Below, in pieces: positions 10,170-17,512 of a stretch of 64,000 nucleotides of DNA. The translations under genes were made by a program, and so were the position numbers. The first letter of the stretch is position 1; every line of letters starts with the position of its first letter. The stretch spans positions 1,936,614 through 2,000,613 of the forward strand of contig NZ_FKLA01000009.1 of assembly GCF_900078395.1 (NCBI RefSeq), given 5' to 3'. The DNA comes from Anaerotruncus rubiinfantis. GTDB lineage: Bacteria > Bacillota > Clostridia > Oscillospirales > Ruminococcaceae. A model generated the notes under the pieces. The model was not told the origin of the DNA and searched no databases. It worked only from the letters and a program-made list of their open reading frames with translations.

Positions 10170-10921
10170 GCTCTTACCCCCTTATCCGTCCTGTCCGCAT
10201 AGACACCTAGCGGATAGTAAGGCATCATGTTGTCACGCAGCCACTGGAGCGCTTCGCTCGGGGTGAGGCCCCAGTTGGTCGGACAGGTCGAAAGGATTTC
10301 GACAATTGAGAAACCTTTTTTCTCCACCTGGCAGGTAAACGCTTTTTTGATCGCGGCTTTCGCCTTGCGGATATTCGGGACGCTGTCCACCGCCACACGT
10401 TCGGCATATGCCACGCCGCTTAGGGTGGAGAGCATCTCACAGACACGCACCGGGAAGCCCGCCATCGACACATCACGTCCGTACGGCGTGGTCTGGGTGA
10501 CCTGGCCCGGCAGGGTGGTCGGCGCCATCTGACCGCCGGTCATGCCGTAGATCGCGTTATTGACGAAGATGATGGTGATGTTCTCGCCGCGGGTTGCCGA
10601 ATGGACCGTCTCCGCAGTGCCGATTGCGGCAAGGTCGCCGTCGCCCTGGTAGGTAAACACCACATTGTCCGGCAGCGAACGCTTCACACCGGTCGCAACA
10701 GCCGGGGCGCGGCCATGCGCGGCTTCGATCATGTCACAGCCAAAATAATTATATGCAAGCACCGAACAGCCAACCGGCGCGACGCCAATGGCTTTGCCCT
10801 CCACATCCAGTTCGTCCAGCACCTCGGCGACCAGTTTATGGATTACGCCGTGGGTGCAGCCGGGACAATAATGGGTCGAAACGTCCAGAAGGGCGTGCGG
10901 CCTCTCGTAAACAATTGCCAT
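10166..10921 (-). CDS. 2-oxoacid:ferredoxin oxidoreductase, beta (TPP-binding) subunit
   Basis: 251 aa. CPGCTHG (residues 19-25) and the thiamine diphosphate motif GDGD (93-96) ending in NN (121-122) are clear. The rest (YGMTGGQMAPTTLPGQ) is typical of VorA/KorB. The subunit holds TPP and decarboxylates the oxoacid. It abuts the alpha gene (shared base at 10921) and overlaps gamma by 4 bp. CPTNWG near the C-terminus is a normal family feature. The choice between branched-chain 2-oxoacid and 2-oxoglutarate as substrate is open. Confidence 0.9.
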   Translation of the reverse strand: MAIVYERPHALLDVSTHYCPGCTHGVIHKLVAEVLDELDVEGKAIGVAPVGCSVLAYNYFGCDMIEAAHGRAPAVATGVKRSLPDNVVFTYQGDGDLAAIGTAETVHSATRGENITIIFVNNAIYGMTGGQMAPTTLPGQVTQTTPYGRDVSMAGFPVRVCEMLSTLSGVAYAERVAVDSVPNIRKAKAAIKKAFTCQVEKKGFSIVEILSTCPTNWGLTPSEALQWLRDNMMPYYPLGVYADRTDKGVRA

Positions 10922-11991
10922 TACCGGTCACCTCCTGCCATTTTTTCAAGAACCTCAAGCACTTCTGCCGGGGTTGGGATGATGCCGCCGGTGCGTCCGA
11001 AGAACTCTACCGGGGCTTTTCCGTTCACGGCAAGGCGCACGTCGTCCACCATCTGGCCCATGCTCATTTCAACGCAGAGGAATGCCTTTGCGTGCTCCGC
11101 CGCTTTCGCGATCGGCGCGACGGGATATGGCCAAAGGGTCAGCGGGCGGATCATGCCGGCCCTGATCCCCTTTTCACGGGCGGAATTGACCGCGCTGCGC
11201 ACAATACGCGCGGTCGCACCGTATGCGACGACAACGAACTGCGCGTCGTCCACAAGATATTCCTCCGCCTTCGCATGATTCGCCTTCACGATCTCGTAGC
11301 GTTTGAACCGCTCTACGATGTTGTGCTCCAGCTCATCCGGCTGCAGGTAAAGCGAATTGGTGATGTGGTGCAGGCGTTTGTGCTGATGTCCATCGGTGGC
11401 CCAGCCGCTCTTATCGATCTTCTTGATCTCCTTTTCCGGAAAAACGACCGGCTCCATCATCTGTCCGAGCATACCGTCCGCAAGAATCATCGCAGGCATC
11501 CGGTAGGTGTCGGCCAGCTCATAGGCATCGAACACCATGTCGACCATCTCCTGGATGGTGGACGGTGCAAAAACCAGCACATGCAGGTCGCCGTGGCCGG
11601 GGGCGCGTGTTGCCTGCCAGTAGTCTGCCTGGGAGGGCTGAATGCCGCCAAGGCCCGGGCCGCCGCGCTGCACGTTGATGATGAGGCAGGGCAGGTCGGA
11701 ACCGGCCAGATACGAAATACCCTCGGTTTTGAGCGAGATGCCCGGCGAAGAGGACGAGGTCATCGCCCGCACGCCCGCGGACGCCGCGCCGTAGATCATA
11801 TTGATTGCGGCAACTTCGGATTCCGCCTGCAGATATGTACCGCCGATTTTGGGCATGCGTTTGGCCATATACGCCGCGACTTCGGTCTGCGGCGTGATCG
11901 GATAGCCGAAGAAATGACGGCAGCCGGCCTGGATTGCGGCCTCAGCGAGCGCCTCATTTCCTTTCATAAGGACCTTCTGATTAGAAGCCAT
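10921..11991 (-). CDS. vorB: 2-oxoacid:ferredoxin oxidoreductase, alpha subunit (VorB/KorA-like)
   Basis: 356 aa. The pyrimidine-binding half contains GYPITPQTEVAAYMAKRMP, the active-site Glu context QAESEVAAINMIYGAASAG, and TSSSSPGISLKTEG. The C-terminal transketolase-C-like half starts near VVAYGATARIVRSAV. The length and the QRGGPGLGG segment suit the 3-methyl-2-oxobutanoate dehydrogenase VorB / KorA group rather than the longer PorA. With beta, gamma and ferredoxin it forms a cytoplasmic heterotetramer that makes acyl-CoA. It begins 27 nt downstream of the ferredoxin stop. Confidence 0.88.
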   Translation of the reverse strand: MASNQKVLMKGNEALAEAAIQAGCRHFFGYPITPQTEVAAYMAKRMPKIGGTYLQAESEVAAINMIYGAASAGVRAMTSSSSPGISLKTEGISYLAGSDLPCLIINVQRGGPGLGGIQPSQADYWQATRAPGHGDLHVLVFAPSTIQEMVDMVFDAYELADTYRMPAMILADGMLGQMMEPVVFPEKEIKKIDKSGWATDGHQHKRLHHITNSLYLQPDELEHNIVERFKRYEIVKANHAKAEEYLVDDAQFVVVAYGATARIVRSAVNSAREKGIRAGMIRPLTLWPYPVAPIAKAAEHAKAFLCVEMSMGQMVDDVRLAVNGKAPVEFFGRTGGIIPTPAEVLEVLEKMAGGDR

Positions 11992-12018
11992 GATTTCAAT
12001 ACCTTCTTTCCCACACGT

Positions 12019-12225
12019 CTATTTCTCTACAGTAATTGCGCAGTCCGGGCACATAATCGCGCACATCGCGCATCCGATACATTTTTCCATATCGGAAACG
12101 GTCGCGGGATGATAGCCTTTTGCATTCAGGACCGCTTTGTCCAGAAAAATAATCTTCTTCGGGCAGACGTCCACACAAAGTCCGCAGCCTTTGCAGGTGT
12201 TGTTATTTACTGTCATCTTCGCCAT
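12019..12225 (-). CDS. 2x[4Fe-4S] ferredoxin subunit of the VOR-type oxidoreductase
   Basis: 68 aa from the ATG at 12225, 10 nt after AGGAGGT. The frame also has a GTG at 12237, but it overlaps that ribosome site. Two cluster motifs are visible: CKGCGLCVDVCPKK and CIGCAMCAIMCPDC. This is the delta subunit that passes electrons from the TPP centre to free ferredoxin. It sits directly before the alpha gene, as in other four-subunit oxidoreductases. Confidence 0.9.
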   Translation of the reverse strand: MAKMTVNNNTCKGCGLCVDVCPKKIIFLDKAVLNAKGYHPATVSDMEKCIGCAMCAIMCPDCAITVEK

Positions 12226-12265
12226 TCTTTCTAGCACCTCCTTAATTTCGGAGTCGTCAGGAGTT

Positions 12266-12946
12266 TTATGCCTCCCACGGCTTTTTTACATAGATTTTAA
12301 CCGGATACACCATCCCGGCGGGCATCAGGCCCTCCAGCTCCGGGGCGATCCTTTCGTCAGCGGCGGTGAAAAGTACCGGCACGCCGTACTTTTGGGCTGT
12401 ACGCGCAGCAAAATCCGCCGTATCCGCCACATCCCGCGCGGTGGTCTCATCCGCCAGGTTCGAGCAGTTCACCACGCCGGTCACCGAAAGCCGCGACACC
12501 GCCTGGATATCGTCGAGCACCTCGGATGCATCTTCGGCGGTCCGGGTCAGATACCGGTAGCCGTTTACGACATAGAGCATGTCACAGCCGCCAGAAGCTT
12601 TGATTTTGCCGCTGTAGCGTCCAAGAGCGGCGGCGCCCGCATCGTCGCCGCCGACGTCGATAATGAGCTGACGCTCGGTTTCGATCTCCACGTCGAGATG
12701 CGCCGTCAGCGCGGGGATGTCAAGGTTTGATCCCGCGTAAACAGGCGCGATCATCCCTATCCCCTGTTCCTCCATGAGCCCTGCGAAATCTGCGCTGCGG
12801 AAGTAAGGGTTCACGATGTCCAGATCCACAAGCGTCACATTTTGACCCATTTTTTTATAGTCCAGCGCGAGGTTTACCGCCAGGTTGGTTTTCCCGCTGC
12901 CGTAGTGCCCCACGACAACGACAATCCGCTTCAATTGTTCCAGCAA
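12266..12946 (-). CDS. P-loop ATPase of the MinD/CobQ type, linked to the VOR operon
   Basis: 226 aa from a TTG at 12946 that follows GGGAGG by 7 nt. The Walker A is GHYGSGKTN (residues about 13-21) with a deviant-P-loop-like surrounding. VTLVDLDIVNPYFRSAD and LIIDVGGDDAGA supply the other nucleotide-binding strands, and a VNCSNLADET segment follows. It is the first gene of an operon whose other four genes build an iron-sulphur oxidoreductase. The family's function is unknown to me. A role in cofactor delivery or enzyme maturation is only a guess from the neighbourhood. Confidence 0.75.
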   Translation of the reverse strand: MLEQLKRIVVVVGHYGSGKTNLAVNLALDYKKMGQNVTLVDLDIVNPYFRSADFAGLMEEQGIGMIAPVYAGSNLDIPALTAHLDVEIETERQLIIDVGGDDAGAAALGRYSGKIKASGGCDMLYVVNGYRYLTRTAEDASEVLDDIQAVSRLSVTGVVNCSNLADETTARDVADTADFAARTAQKYGVPVLFTAADERIAPELEGLMPAGMVYPVKIYVKKPWEA

Positions 12947-13029
12947 ACGGCCGCCTCCCTTCCAAAATCCTTTTCGATCACAGCCAGTGCGAACAGGCCG
13001 CTGCCCATTTTGCTTCTGGCTATTCGTTT

Positions 13030-13058
13030 ATTATAACATCTGTCAAGGAAACGCACAA
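13030..13058 (-). promoter_or_regulatory. Promoter of the P-loop ATPase-VOR operon
   Basis: TTGTGC, 17-nt spacer, TATAAT on the minus strand, about 85 bp upstream of the TTG start. Confidence 0.6.
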
Positions 13059-13130
13059 CAGGTTGGGCAAAATTCCAGTTTTTCCACAAGCACGCTTTTC
13101 GTTATTGCACCGATAAAGTGCAAATCCAAC

Positions 13131-13167
13131 AAAAAACCTCTCCCGTTACCGGCAGAGGCTCTTTTAT
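13131..13167 (-). terminator. Terminator after the LPETG gene
   Basis: The minus strand shows CCTCTGCCG-GTAA-CGGGAGAGG (one mismatch), followed by TTTTTTG, 14 bp beyond the stop of the small LPETG gene. Confidence 0.75.
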
Positions 13168-13180
13168 CCTTCGGTAACGC

Positions 13181-13381
13181 CTAACGGCCCCTTTTTTTGG
13201 AGAGGATCACATATACGATCACCAGCACCACCGCAAGAATCAGCAGCCCGCCGATCAGCACCATTGTCGAACCGGAGCCGTCTCCTGTTTCGGGCAGCAG
13301 CGCAAAAGATGGAACCGATACCAGCACAAAGGTGGCAACCGCCAGCAGAAGCACGGCAAAACGTTTGAAAAAAAGCTGCAT
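13181..13381 (-). CDS. Minimal LPETG sortase-substrate protein (66 aa)
   Basis: 66 aa from the ATG at 13381 (GGGGGATC upstream). An N-terminal signal sequence (FFKRFAVLLLAVATFVLV..SFA, residues about 5-27) is followed almost at once by LLPETG (28-33). A spacer, a hydrophobic segment (about 40-60) and the tail SKKRGR come next. This is a complete class A sorting signal with essentially no cargo: after signal peptidase and sortase cleavage only about five residues would remain on the wall. It has its own strong promoter and its own terminator, so it is probably a real gene and not a remnant. Possible roles are a sortase decoy, a membrane peptide or a degenerate anchor. None is shown. Confidence 0.8.
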   Translation of the reverse strand: MQLFFKRFAVLLLAVATFVLVSVPSFALLPETGDGSGSTMVLIGGLLILAVVLVIVYVILSKKRGR

Positions 13382-13416
13382 CAATAGATCCCCCTGTAAA
13401 ATATCAGAACATTTCT

Positions 13417-14148
13417 TTATATTATAGCGGTTTCCCGCGAACTGTCAACACAGGTGCGCACGAACGCACTGAAAAGCTTATACTGATTTTCATCCCCGCG
13501 CAGCAGGTATTCCGGATGCCACTGTACCCCCAGCACAAACTCCCGGCCAGGCATGTAAGCGGCCTCAACGAGCCCATCTTCCGAGAGCGCCGCCGCGCTC
13601 AGCGCCGGGGCCAGCTCCTGTACCGCCTGATGGTGGATGCTGTTGACCATGATCCGATCGCGGCCATAGATTTCAAAAAGCGGTGTATCCGGCAGGATCT
13701 GCACTGCATGAGATGGTTTCTCGTAAGGTTTCTGCTGCTTATGACGGATGATCGACAGGTGCTGCTCCTCCAGATCCTGGTAGAGATTCCCGCCGAGCGC
13801 GACGTTTAAAAACTGCAGCCCACGGCAGATGCCGAGCACCGGTTTATCCGCCTCCAATACCCTCTGAAACAAAAGTGTTTCCATCCGGTCGCGGACAGCG
13901 TGGCAGTTGCCGCAGTAGGGCCGCGGCTGTTCCCCGTAAAGGATCGGGTCAATGTCATGCCCGCCGGTGAACAGAAATCCGTCGCATTCCCCCGCCAGCT
14001 GGGAAATTGTCTGCGGATCACCTTCGAGCGGCAGAATAACAGGAATTCCTCCCGCTTCCGTCACGCCGTCAAGATATTCCGGCAGCATCCAGACGCTTGC
14101 CATCGCGTCGTCATAAAGCGGCGTCACTCCAATTACAGGTTTACGCAT
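13417..14148 (-). CDS. Class I glutamine amidotransferase-like hydrolase (gamma-glutamyl-GABA hydrolase family)
   Basis: 243 aa from the ATG at 14148 (GGGGGT 8 nt upstream). The longer open frame to 14313 only overlaps the transporter gene. The N-terminus is MRKPVIGVTPLYDD. The nucleophile elbow is LGICRGLQFLN and the catalytic His-Glu pair lies in GVQWHPEYLL. FTGGHDIDPILYGE is typical of the PuuD peptidase C26 group. These enzymes hydrolyse gamma-glutamyl bonds, for example in putrescine degradation. The gene starts 4 bp after an EamA transporter gene, so the transporter may move its substrate or product. The substrate is not determined. Confidence 0.85.
   Translation of the reverse strand: MRKPVIGVTPLYDDAMASVWMLPEYLDGVTEAGGIPVILPLEGDPQTISQLAGECDGFLFTGGHDIDPILYGEQPRPYCGNCHAVRDRMETLLFQRVLEADKPVLGICRGLQFLNVALGGNLYQDLEEQHLSIIRHKQQKPYEKPSHAVQILPDTPLFEIYGRDRIMVNSIHHQAVQELAPALSAAALSEDGLVEAAYMPGREFVLGVQWHPEYLLRGDENQYKLFSAFVRTCVDSSRETAII
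13421..13448 (-). promoter_or_regulatory. Promoter of the LPETG gene
   Basis: TTGACA (13448-13443), 16-nt spacer, TATAAT (13426-13421) on the minus strand, inside the last codons of the upstream amidotransferase gene. Confidence 0.72.
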
Positions 14149-14152
14149 CGGA

Positions 14153-15061
14153 TCAACCCCCAGTTTGCACAGTATTTTTATCAAACAGTTTTGTGTTGAG
14201 CGTAATGACCGAAAAAATGATGAGCAGGTCGCCCACGAGCTTCCCCCAAGTGAAGGAATCCCCCAAGATAAGCAGTCCAACCAGAGACGCGAAGACCAGT
14301 TCCATTGTCGCAATGATCGAAGCGGTTCCGGAATCGATCCGGGTGAGCCCTTTCGTAAAAAGCAAAAACGGCAGCAGCGTCACCAGCGCGCCGATTGCCA
14401 GCGCCGCGAGCAAAGTTTTTCCATGCAGCAGTGGGAAAAGTTTCGCGGGCGAACAAAGCGGCAGCGAACCGAGCGCCGCAAACAGGAACGTATAGGCAGT
14501 GATTGTGATGCTGCTGTAACCTTTCCGCACGGCGAGGCTTCCAAAGACGCTGTAAAGCCCATAACAAAAACCGGACGCCACTCCGTATAGGATTCCCGCT
14601 GGAGAGAAGGCCGCCGGGTCCGCGTTCAGCACGCCCGTCACCAAAATACAGCCGGTGATGGTGATGACCAGCGCCACCAGTTTTTTGCGGGTGATCCGGT
14701 CATGAAAGCAGATTGCGGAGATGATCATGATGAAGATCGGCGCGGTATTGAGCAACACAACCGATACCGATACGGAAACCAGATCGATCGACATAAAGTA
14801 GCAGTAGTTGAAAAGCACAAAACTGAGCATCCCGGTCCCGGCAAAGATCCAGCAGTCCTTCCAGTTGATCCGAAGCGCTCCACGGTCAAAAATCGCCAGA
14901 TAGCCCGTAAGCAGTACGCCAGAAACCAGCGCGCGCACCGCAACCACCTGCATCTGGCTGAGCCCACCGGCGGCAAGCTCATTGTATAGCAGGGCGATCA
15001 TTCCCCATAGAAATGCCGCCGTGACAATGTAAAGGTAGTATCGCGCTTTCAAATCATCCAT
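14153..15061 (-). CDS. EamA-family (DMT superfamily) transporter
   Basis: 302 aa with about ten hydrophobic segments arranged as two EamA repeats. The first repeat (residues about 10-140) includes YLYIVTAAFLWGMIALLYNE. The second (about 155-295) includes GLYSVFGSLAVRKGYSS and the typical ending GGDSFTW-like LILGDSFTWGKLVGDLLII. DMT proteins are inner-membrane exporters or importers of small metabolites, often amino acids. It is co-transcribed with the amidotransferase. The substrate is unknown. Confidence 0.87.
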   Translation of the reverse strand: MDDLKARYYLYIVTAAFLWGMIALLYNELAAGGLSQMQVVAVRALVSGVLLTGYLAIFDRGALRINWKDCWIFAGTGMLSFVLFNYCYFMSIDLVSVSVSVVLLNTAPIFIMIISAICFHDRITRKKLVALVITITGCILVTGVLNADPAAFSPAGILYGVASGFCYGLYSVFGSLAVRKGYSSITITAYTFLFAALGSLPLCSPAKLFPLLHGKTLLAALAIGALVTLLPFLLFTKGLTRIDSGTASIIATMELVFASLVGLLILGDSFTWGKLVGDLLIIFSVITLNTKLFDKNTVQTGG

Positions 15062-15082
15062 CCCTTTTATTTTCTGCGTATA

Positions 15083-15130
15083 GAAAGAAAAGGAGCCTGT
15101 ACCGGCCGTTTTCCCGGCCGGTACAGCTCC
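15083..15130 (-). terminator. Terminator after the LUD gene
   Basis: 12-bp perfect stem CTGTACCGGCCG/CGGCCGGTACAG (15126-15115 with 15108-15097) followed on the minus strand by GCTCCTTTTCTTTC. Confidence 0.8.
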
Positions 15131-15144
15131 GGCATCGCCTTCGC

Positions 15145-15777
15145 TCAGAAGCCCAGCTCTTCGCCGACGAGGATCACCTTGATCCTCCCTTTGAACTGCT
15201 GCTGCGCAAGCACCACAAAACCGCAGCAGAGACGTTCATCGCTGCGGCAGTCCCGGCAGTTGCCCAGCACCTTACAGGGAACTTTGCGGTCAAGCCGCAC
15301 GGCGTTCGCGGGCGCGGCAATGCTGCGCACGCGGTCGCGCGCGGCATCGAGATCGGTGACAATCTTATTGTAACCCGCGACAACGATCACGCTTTTCGGG
15401 CCGTAGAGCATTGCCGCTGTACGGTTTCCGACCCCGTCCACATTGTAAAGCTCCCCATTTTCGGTCACGGCGTTCGTACTGGTAAAATAGGTGTCGCACG
15501 AAAAAGCCTGGTGCATGATCTGCGCCGGGTCCGCCCCCTTTGCCTCCCGGTCGAGGAACTGATATTTTCCAGAGCGCAGAAGCGCCTTTATCCCGGACTG
15601 ATCCAGCGTCGCGGAACCGCCGCAGGAAACCGTTTGGCCTTCCGGGCAGAGCTCTTCACAAAGCTTTACCGCTTCGGCACAGGTCTTTACATAGTAGGCG
15701 TCCATTTTATTGTTCTGCAGGTTCCCGATTGTCCGGTTGATCCGCTTTTCGATGATGGTATGTAAATTGGCGTCCAT
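15145..15777 (-). CDS. LUD-domain protein (LutC/YkgG-like) with a Cys-rich tail
   Basis: 210 aa. The central part shows LUD-family features: VSCGGSATLDQSGIKALL, FTSTNAVTENGELYNVDGVGNR and VVAGYNKIVTDLDAARDRVR. In lactate-utilisation clusters LutC works with iron-sulphur proteins LutA/B, but neither is next door. Near the C-terminus is a cysteine cluster, GNCRDCRSDERLCCG (about 171-185), that could bind a metal or cluster. It is followed by a strand like IKVILVGEELGF. Stand-alone LUD proteins of this kind are common in Clostridia and their reaction is not known. Confidence 0.82.
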   Translation of the reverse strand: MDANLHTIIEKRINRTIGNLQNNKMDAYYVKTCAEAVKLCEELCPEGQTVSCGGSATLDQSGIKALLRSGKYQFLDREAKGADPAQIMHQAFSCDTYFTSTNAVTENGELYNVDGVGNRTAAMLYGPKSVIVVAGYNKIVTDLDAARDRVRSIAAPANAVRLDRKVPCKVLGNCRDCRSDERLCCGFVVLAQQQFKGRIKVILVGEELGF

Positions 15778-15832
15778 GTCTCTTCCCTCCGTTTGCAGTC
15801 ATTTTCTTTATTTTACAATGTTTCTTTTCGTT

Positions 15833-16498
15833 TTACAATGTATCCGCCAACAAAATCTGTTCCAGTTCAGCGACGCTGCCTGCGGCCGGAAGGCCTGCCG
15901 GAAGCTTTTCTCCGGCAAACCGAAACCCATAGCCGTACGCCGCGCTGATGAAGTCCACACCTGCCTTGCACGCGCCGGAGGCGTCATGGCCGGTGTCCCC
16001 GATCATAACCACCTTCGCAAGGTCCGTATAACCCATCCGGTCAAGCGTGCGTGAAATGATTTCCGACTTGTCAATGTTCTCCGACCGGCTTTCCACCGTC
16101 CCACAGCAGGTTTCCAGCGCATCCAGCATGCCGTATTTCTCCAGGAGCTGGCGCGCCATCCGTTCCGGCTTCAGAGTGGAAACCGCGTTGCGGACTCCGG
16201 CTGCCTTTAATTTCAGAACCAGCTCATGAATCCCGCCATAGACCTTTGCAACAAAAATCCCACGCTCCCGGTAATCTTCCCGGAAAAAGCGGACCGCATC
16301 CGCGGCCTGCCGGTCATCCAGGCCGACACATTCCCGAAAGATCCTGGTCAGCGGCGGACCGATAAACTTGCTGAGGATTTCGCCTGACGGCGCCGGTAAG
16401 CGCATCTTGTCAAACGCGTATCGCAACGACTGAAAAATCCCTTCGGAAGTATCCACCATCGTTCCGTCGAAATCCCAAAGCACCACTTCATACTTCAT
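15833..16498 (-). CDS. HAD-superfamily phosphatase (phosphoglycolate phosphatase-like)
   Basis: 221 aa from the ATG at 16498 (GAGGGA upstream). The frame extends to 16561 without a ribosome site. Motif I is LWDFDGTMVDT (nucleophile Asp at about residue 9). An alpha-helical cap follows, then motif II near NAVSTLKPERMARQLL, and motif IV is VVMIGDTGHDASGACKAG. This fits the Gph/PpaX subfamily of HAD hydrolases acting on small phosphate esters or pyrophosphate. The specific substrate cannot be assigned. Confidence 0.88.
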   Translation of the reverse strand: MKYEVVLWDFDGTMVDTSEGIFQSLRYAFDKMRLPAPSGEILSKFIGPPLTRIFRECVGLDDRQAADAVRFFREDYRERGIFVAKVYGGIHELVLKLKAAGVRNAVSTLKPERMARQLLEKYGMLDALETCCGTVESRSENIDKSEIISRTLDRMGYTDLAKVVMIGDTGHDASGACKAGVDFISAAYGYGFRFAGEKLPAGLPAAGSVAELEQILLADTL

Positions 16499-16562
16499 CT
16501 GGTATTCCCTCTTTTCAAATTGTGCAAAACAGATTATAACACGGCGCAGGGCCGCACTCAAC

Positions 16563-16592
16563 TAAAAACAGCCGCTTTGCGGCTATTTTTTG
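16563..16592 (-). terminator. Bidirectional-looking hairpin upstream of the HAD gene
   Basis: AGCCGC-TTT-GCGGCT flanked by A and T runs on both sides. It reads as a terminator on either strand and is the second of two in tandem after the TPM gene. Confidence 0.6.
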
Positions 16593-16629
16593 CACAAGCG
16601 GCCTCTGGCGGTGCATCAAAACGAAACGG

Positions 16630-16672
16630 ACGCCGCGCATATTTTGCGCGGCGTCCGCCGTTCTTTTAGCCA
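16630..16672 (-). terminator. Terminator of the lemA-TPM operon
   Basis: Minus strand GGACGCCGCGCA/TGCGCGGCGTCC, a perfect 12-bp stem with a 5-nt loop, followed by GTTTCGTTTTG just after the TPM stop. Confidence 0.75.
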
Positions 16673-16674
16673 GG

Positions 16675-17508
16675 TCAGAAACTTCTCCCGGAGCCTCCCC
16701 CGCCAAAACTTCCGCCTCCGCCGGAGAATCCTCCTCCGCCAAAGCCGCCTCCGCCGGAGAATCCTCCTCCGCCAAAGCCGCCTCCGCCGCCTCTCCCAAA
16801 GCCGCCGAATCCGCCAAAGAAGAATGGGCCGCCAAAATGGTGATCGTCGTCATCGTCGTCCCACGGGCCTTTCCGCCGGTTTCTGCCGCGCCGCCCGCGC
16901 GAAAAGATTGAAACGAACACCAGAATGACAACCAGGATGACGAGCAGATCTCCAAAATCGCTTTCCTCCGATTCCTCCGGGATCGCTTCATATCCCGGAA
17001 GCGCATCCAACCCGTATTCGACCAGGATCTCCGAAAGCAGCCCGTTATAGAGTTCCCGCGTACCGGTGTCAAAATCCCCTTCTTTATAGGAGCTGATCGC
17101 ATAGGTGTCGATCAGCCGGCCAACTTTCGCGTCGTTGAGCGCGCCCTCAAGCCCGCGACCAACTTCGACCTTGATTTCACCGTCATCCGGCGCGAGCAGC
17201 AAGAGCACTCCATTATTCTTTTCCTTGCTGCCAATCCCCCACGCACGCGCCACGCCGAGCGCATAGCTGTCCCGATCCTGCCCGTCGAGCGAAGCGACCG
17301 TCAGCACCACAAGCTGGGCGCCGGTCTGTTGGTCAAGCGAAGCGGATCTGTCCATAATATAATCCTTCGTGGACTGGGAGAGCACATTCGCGTAGTCGTT
17401 TACGAAGAAATCCCGTGTTGGAGCTGGATAGGACGCCCCACAGAAAAGTCCAAGCGTCAAAAGCAGGGCGGCAGCAGCCGGGAATATCCTTTTTATCCGC
17501 TGTTTCAT
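16675..17508 (-). CDS. TPM-domain membrane protein with Gly-rich tail (YgcG family)
   Basis: 277 aa. A signal peptide (residues about 1-29, hydrophobic core AAALLLTLGLFCGASYPAP) leads into a TPM_phosphatase domain (about 32-160) containing VNDYANVLS, TGAQLVVLTVASLDGQ and GIGSKEKNNGVLLLLA. A transmembrane segment follows (about 207-225), then a basic patch, an Asp/His stretch and about 40 residues of Gly/Phe repeats ending SGRSF. It directly follows a lemA gene (gap 4 bp). TPM and LemA proteins are commonly paired and are thought to act in envelope or membrane-protein maintenance. Orientation suggests the TPM domain is outside. Confidence 0.87.
   Translation of the reverse strand: MKQRIKRIFPAAAALLLTLGLFCGASYPAPTRDFFVNDYANVLSQSTKDYIMDRSASLDQQTGAQLVVLTVASLDGQDRDSYALGVARAWGIGSKEKNNGVLLLLAPDDGEIKVEVGRGLEGALNDAKVGRLIDTYAISSYKEGDFDTGTRELYNGLLSEILVEYGLDALPGYEAIPEESEESDFGDLLVILVVILVFVSIFSRGRRGRNRRKGPWDDDDDDHHFGGPFFFGGFGGFGRGGGGGFGGGGFSGGGGFGGGGFSGGGGSFGGGGSGRSF
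16712..16777. repeat. 33-bp in-frame tandem repeat in the TPM gene
   Basis: Two perfect 33-bp units in tandem encode GGGGFGGGGFS twice. Being a multiple of three, a change in copy number would alter tail length and not the frame. Confidence 0.8.
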
Positions 17509-17512
17509 CCCG

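Noticed and set aside
16700-16800. Possible CRISPR-like repeat
   Set aside because: The 33-bp units are contiguous coding repeats for a Gly/Phe tail, without spacers or cas genes.
16515-17102. 195-codon Ala/Glu-rich frame over the TPM gene
   Set aside because: It is an alternative reading of the Gly-repeat DNA of the TPM gene and lacks any start signal.
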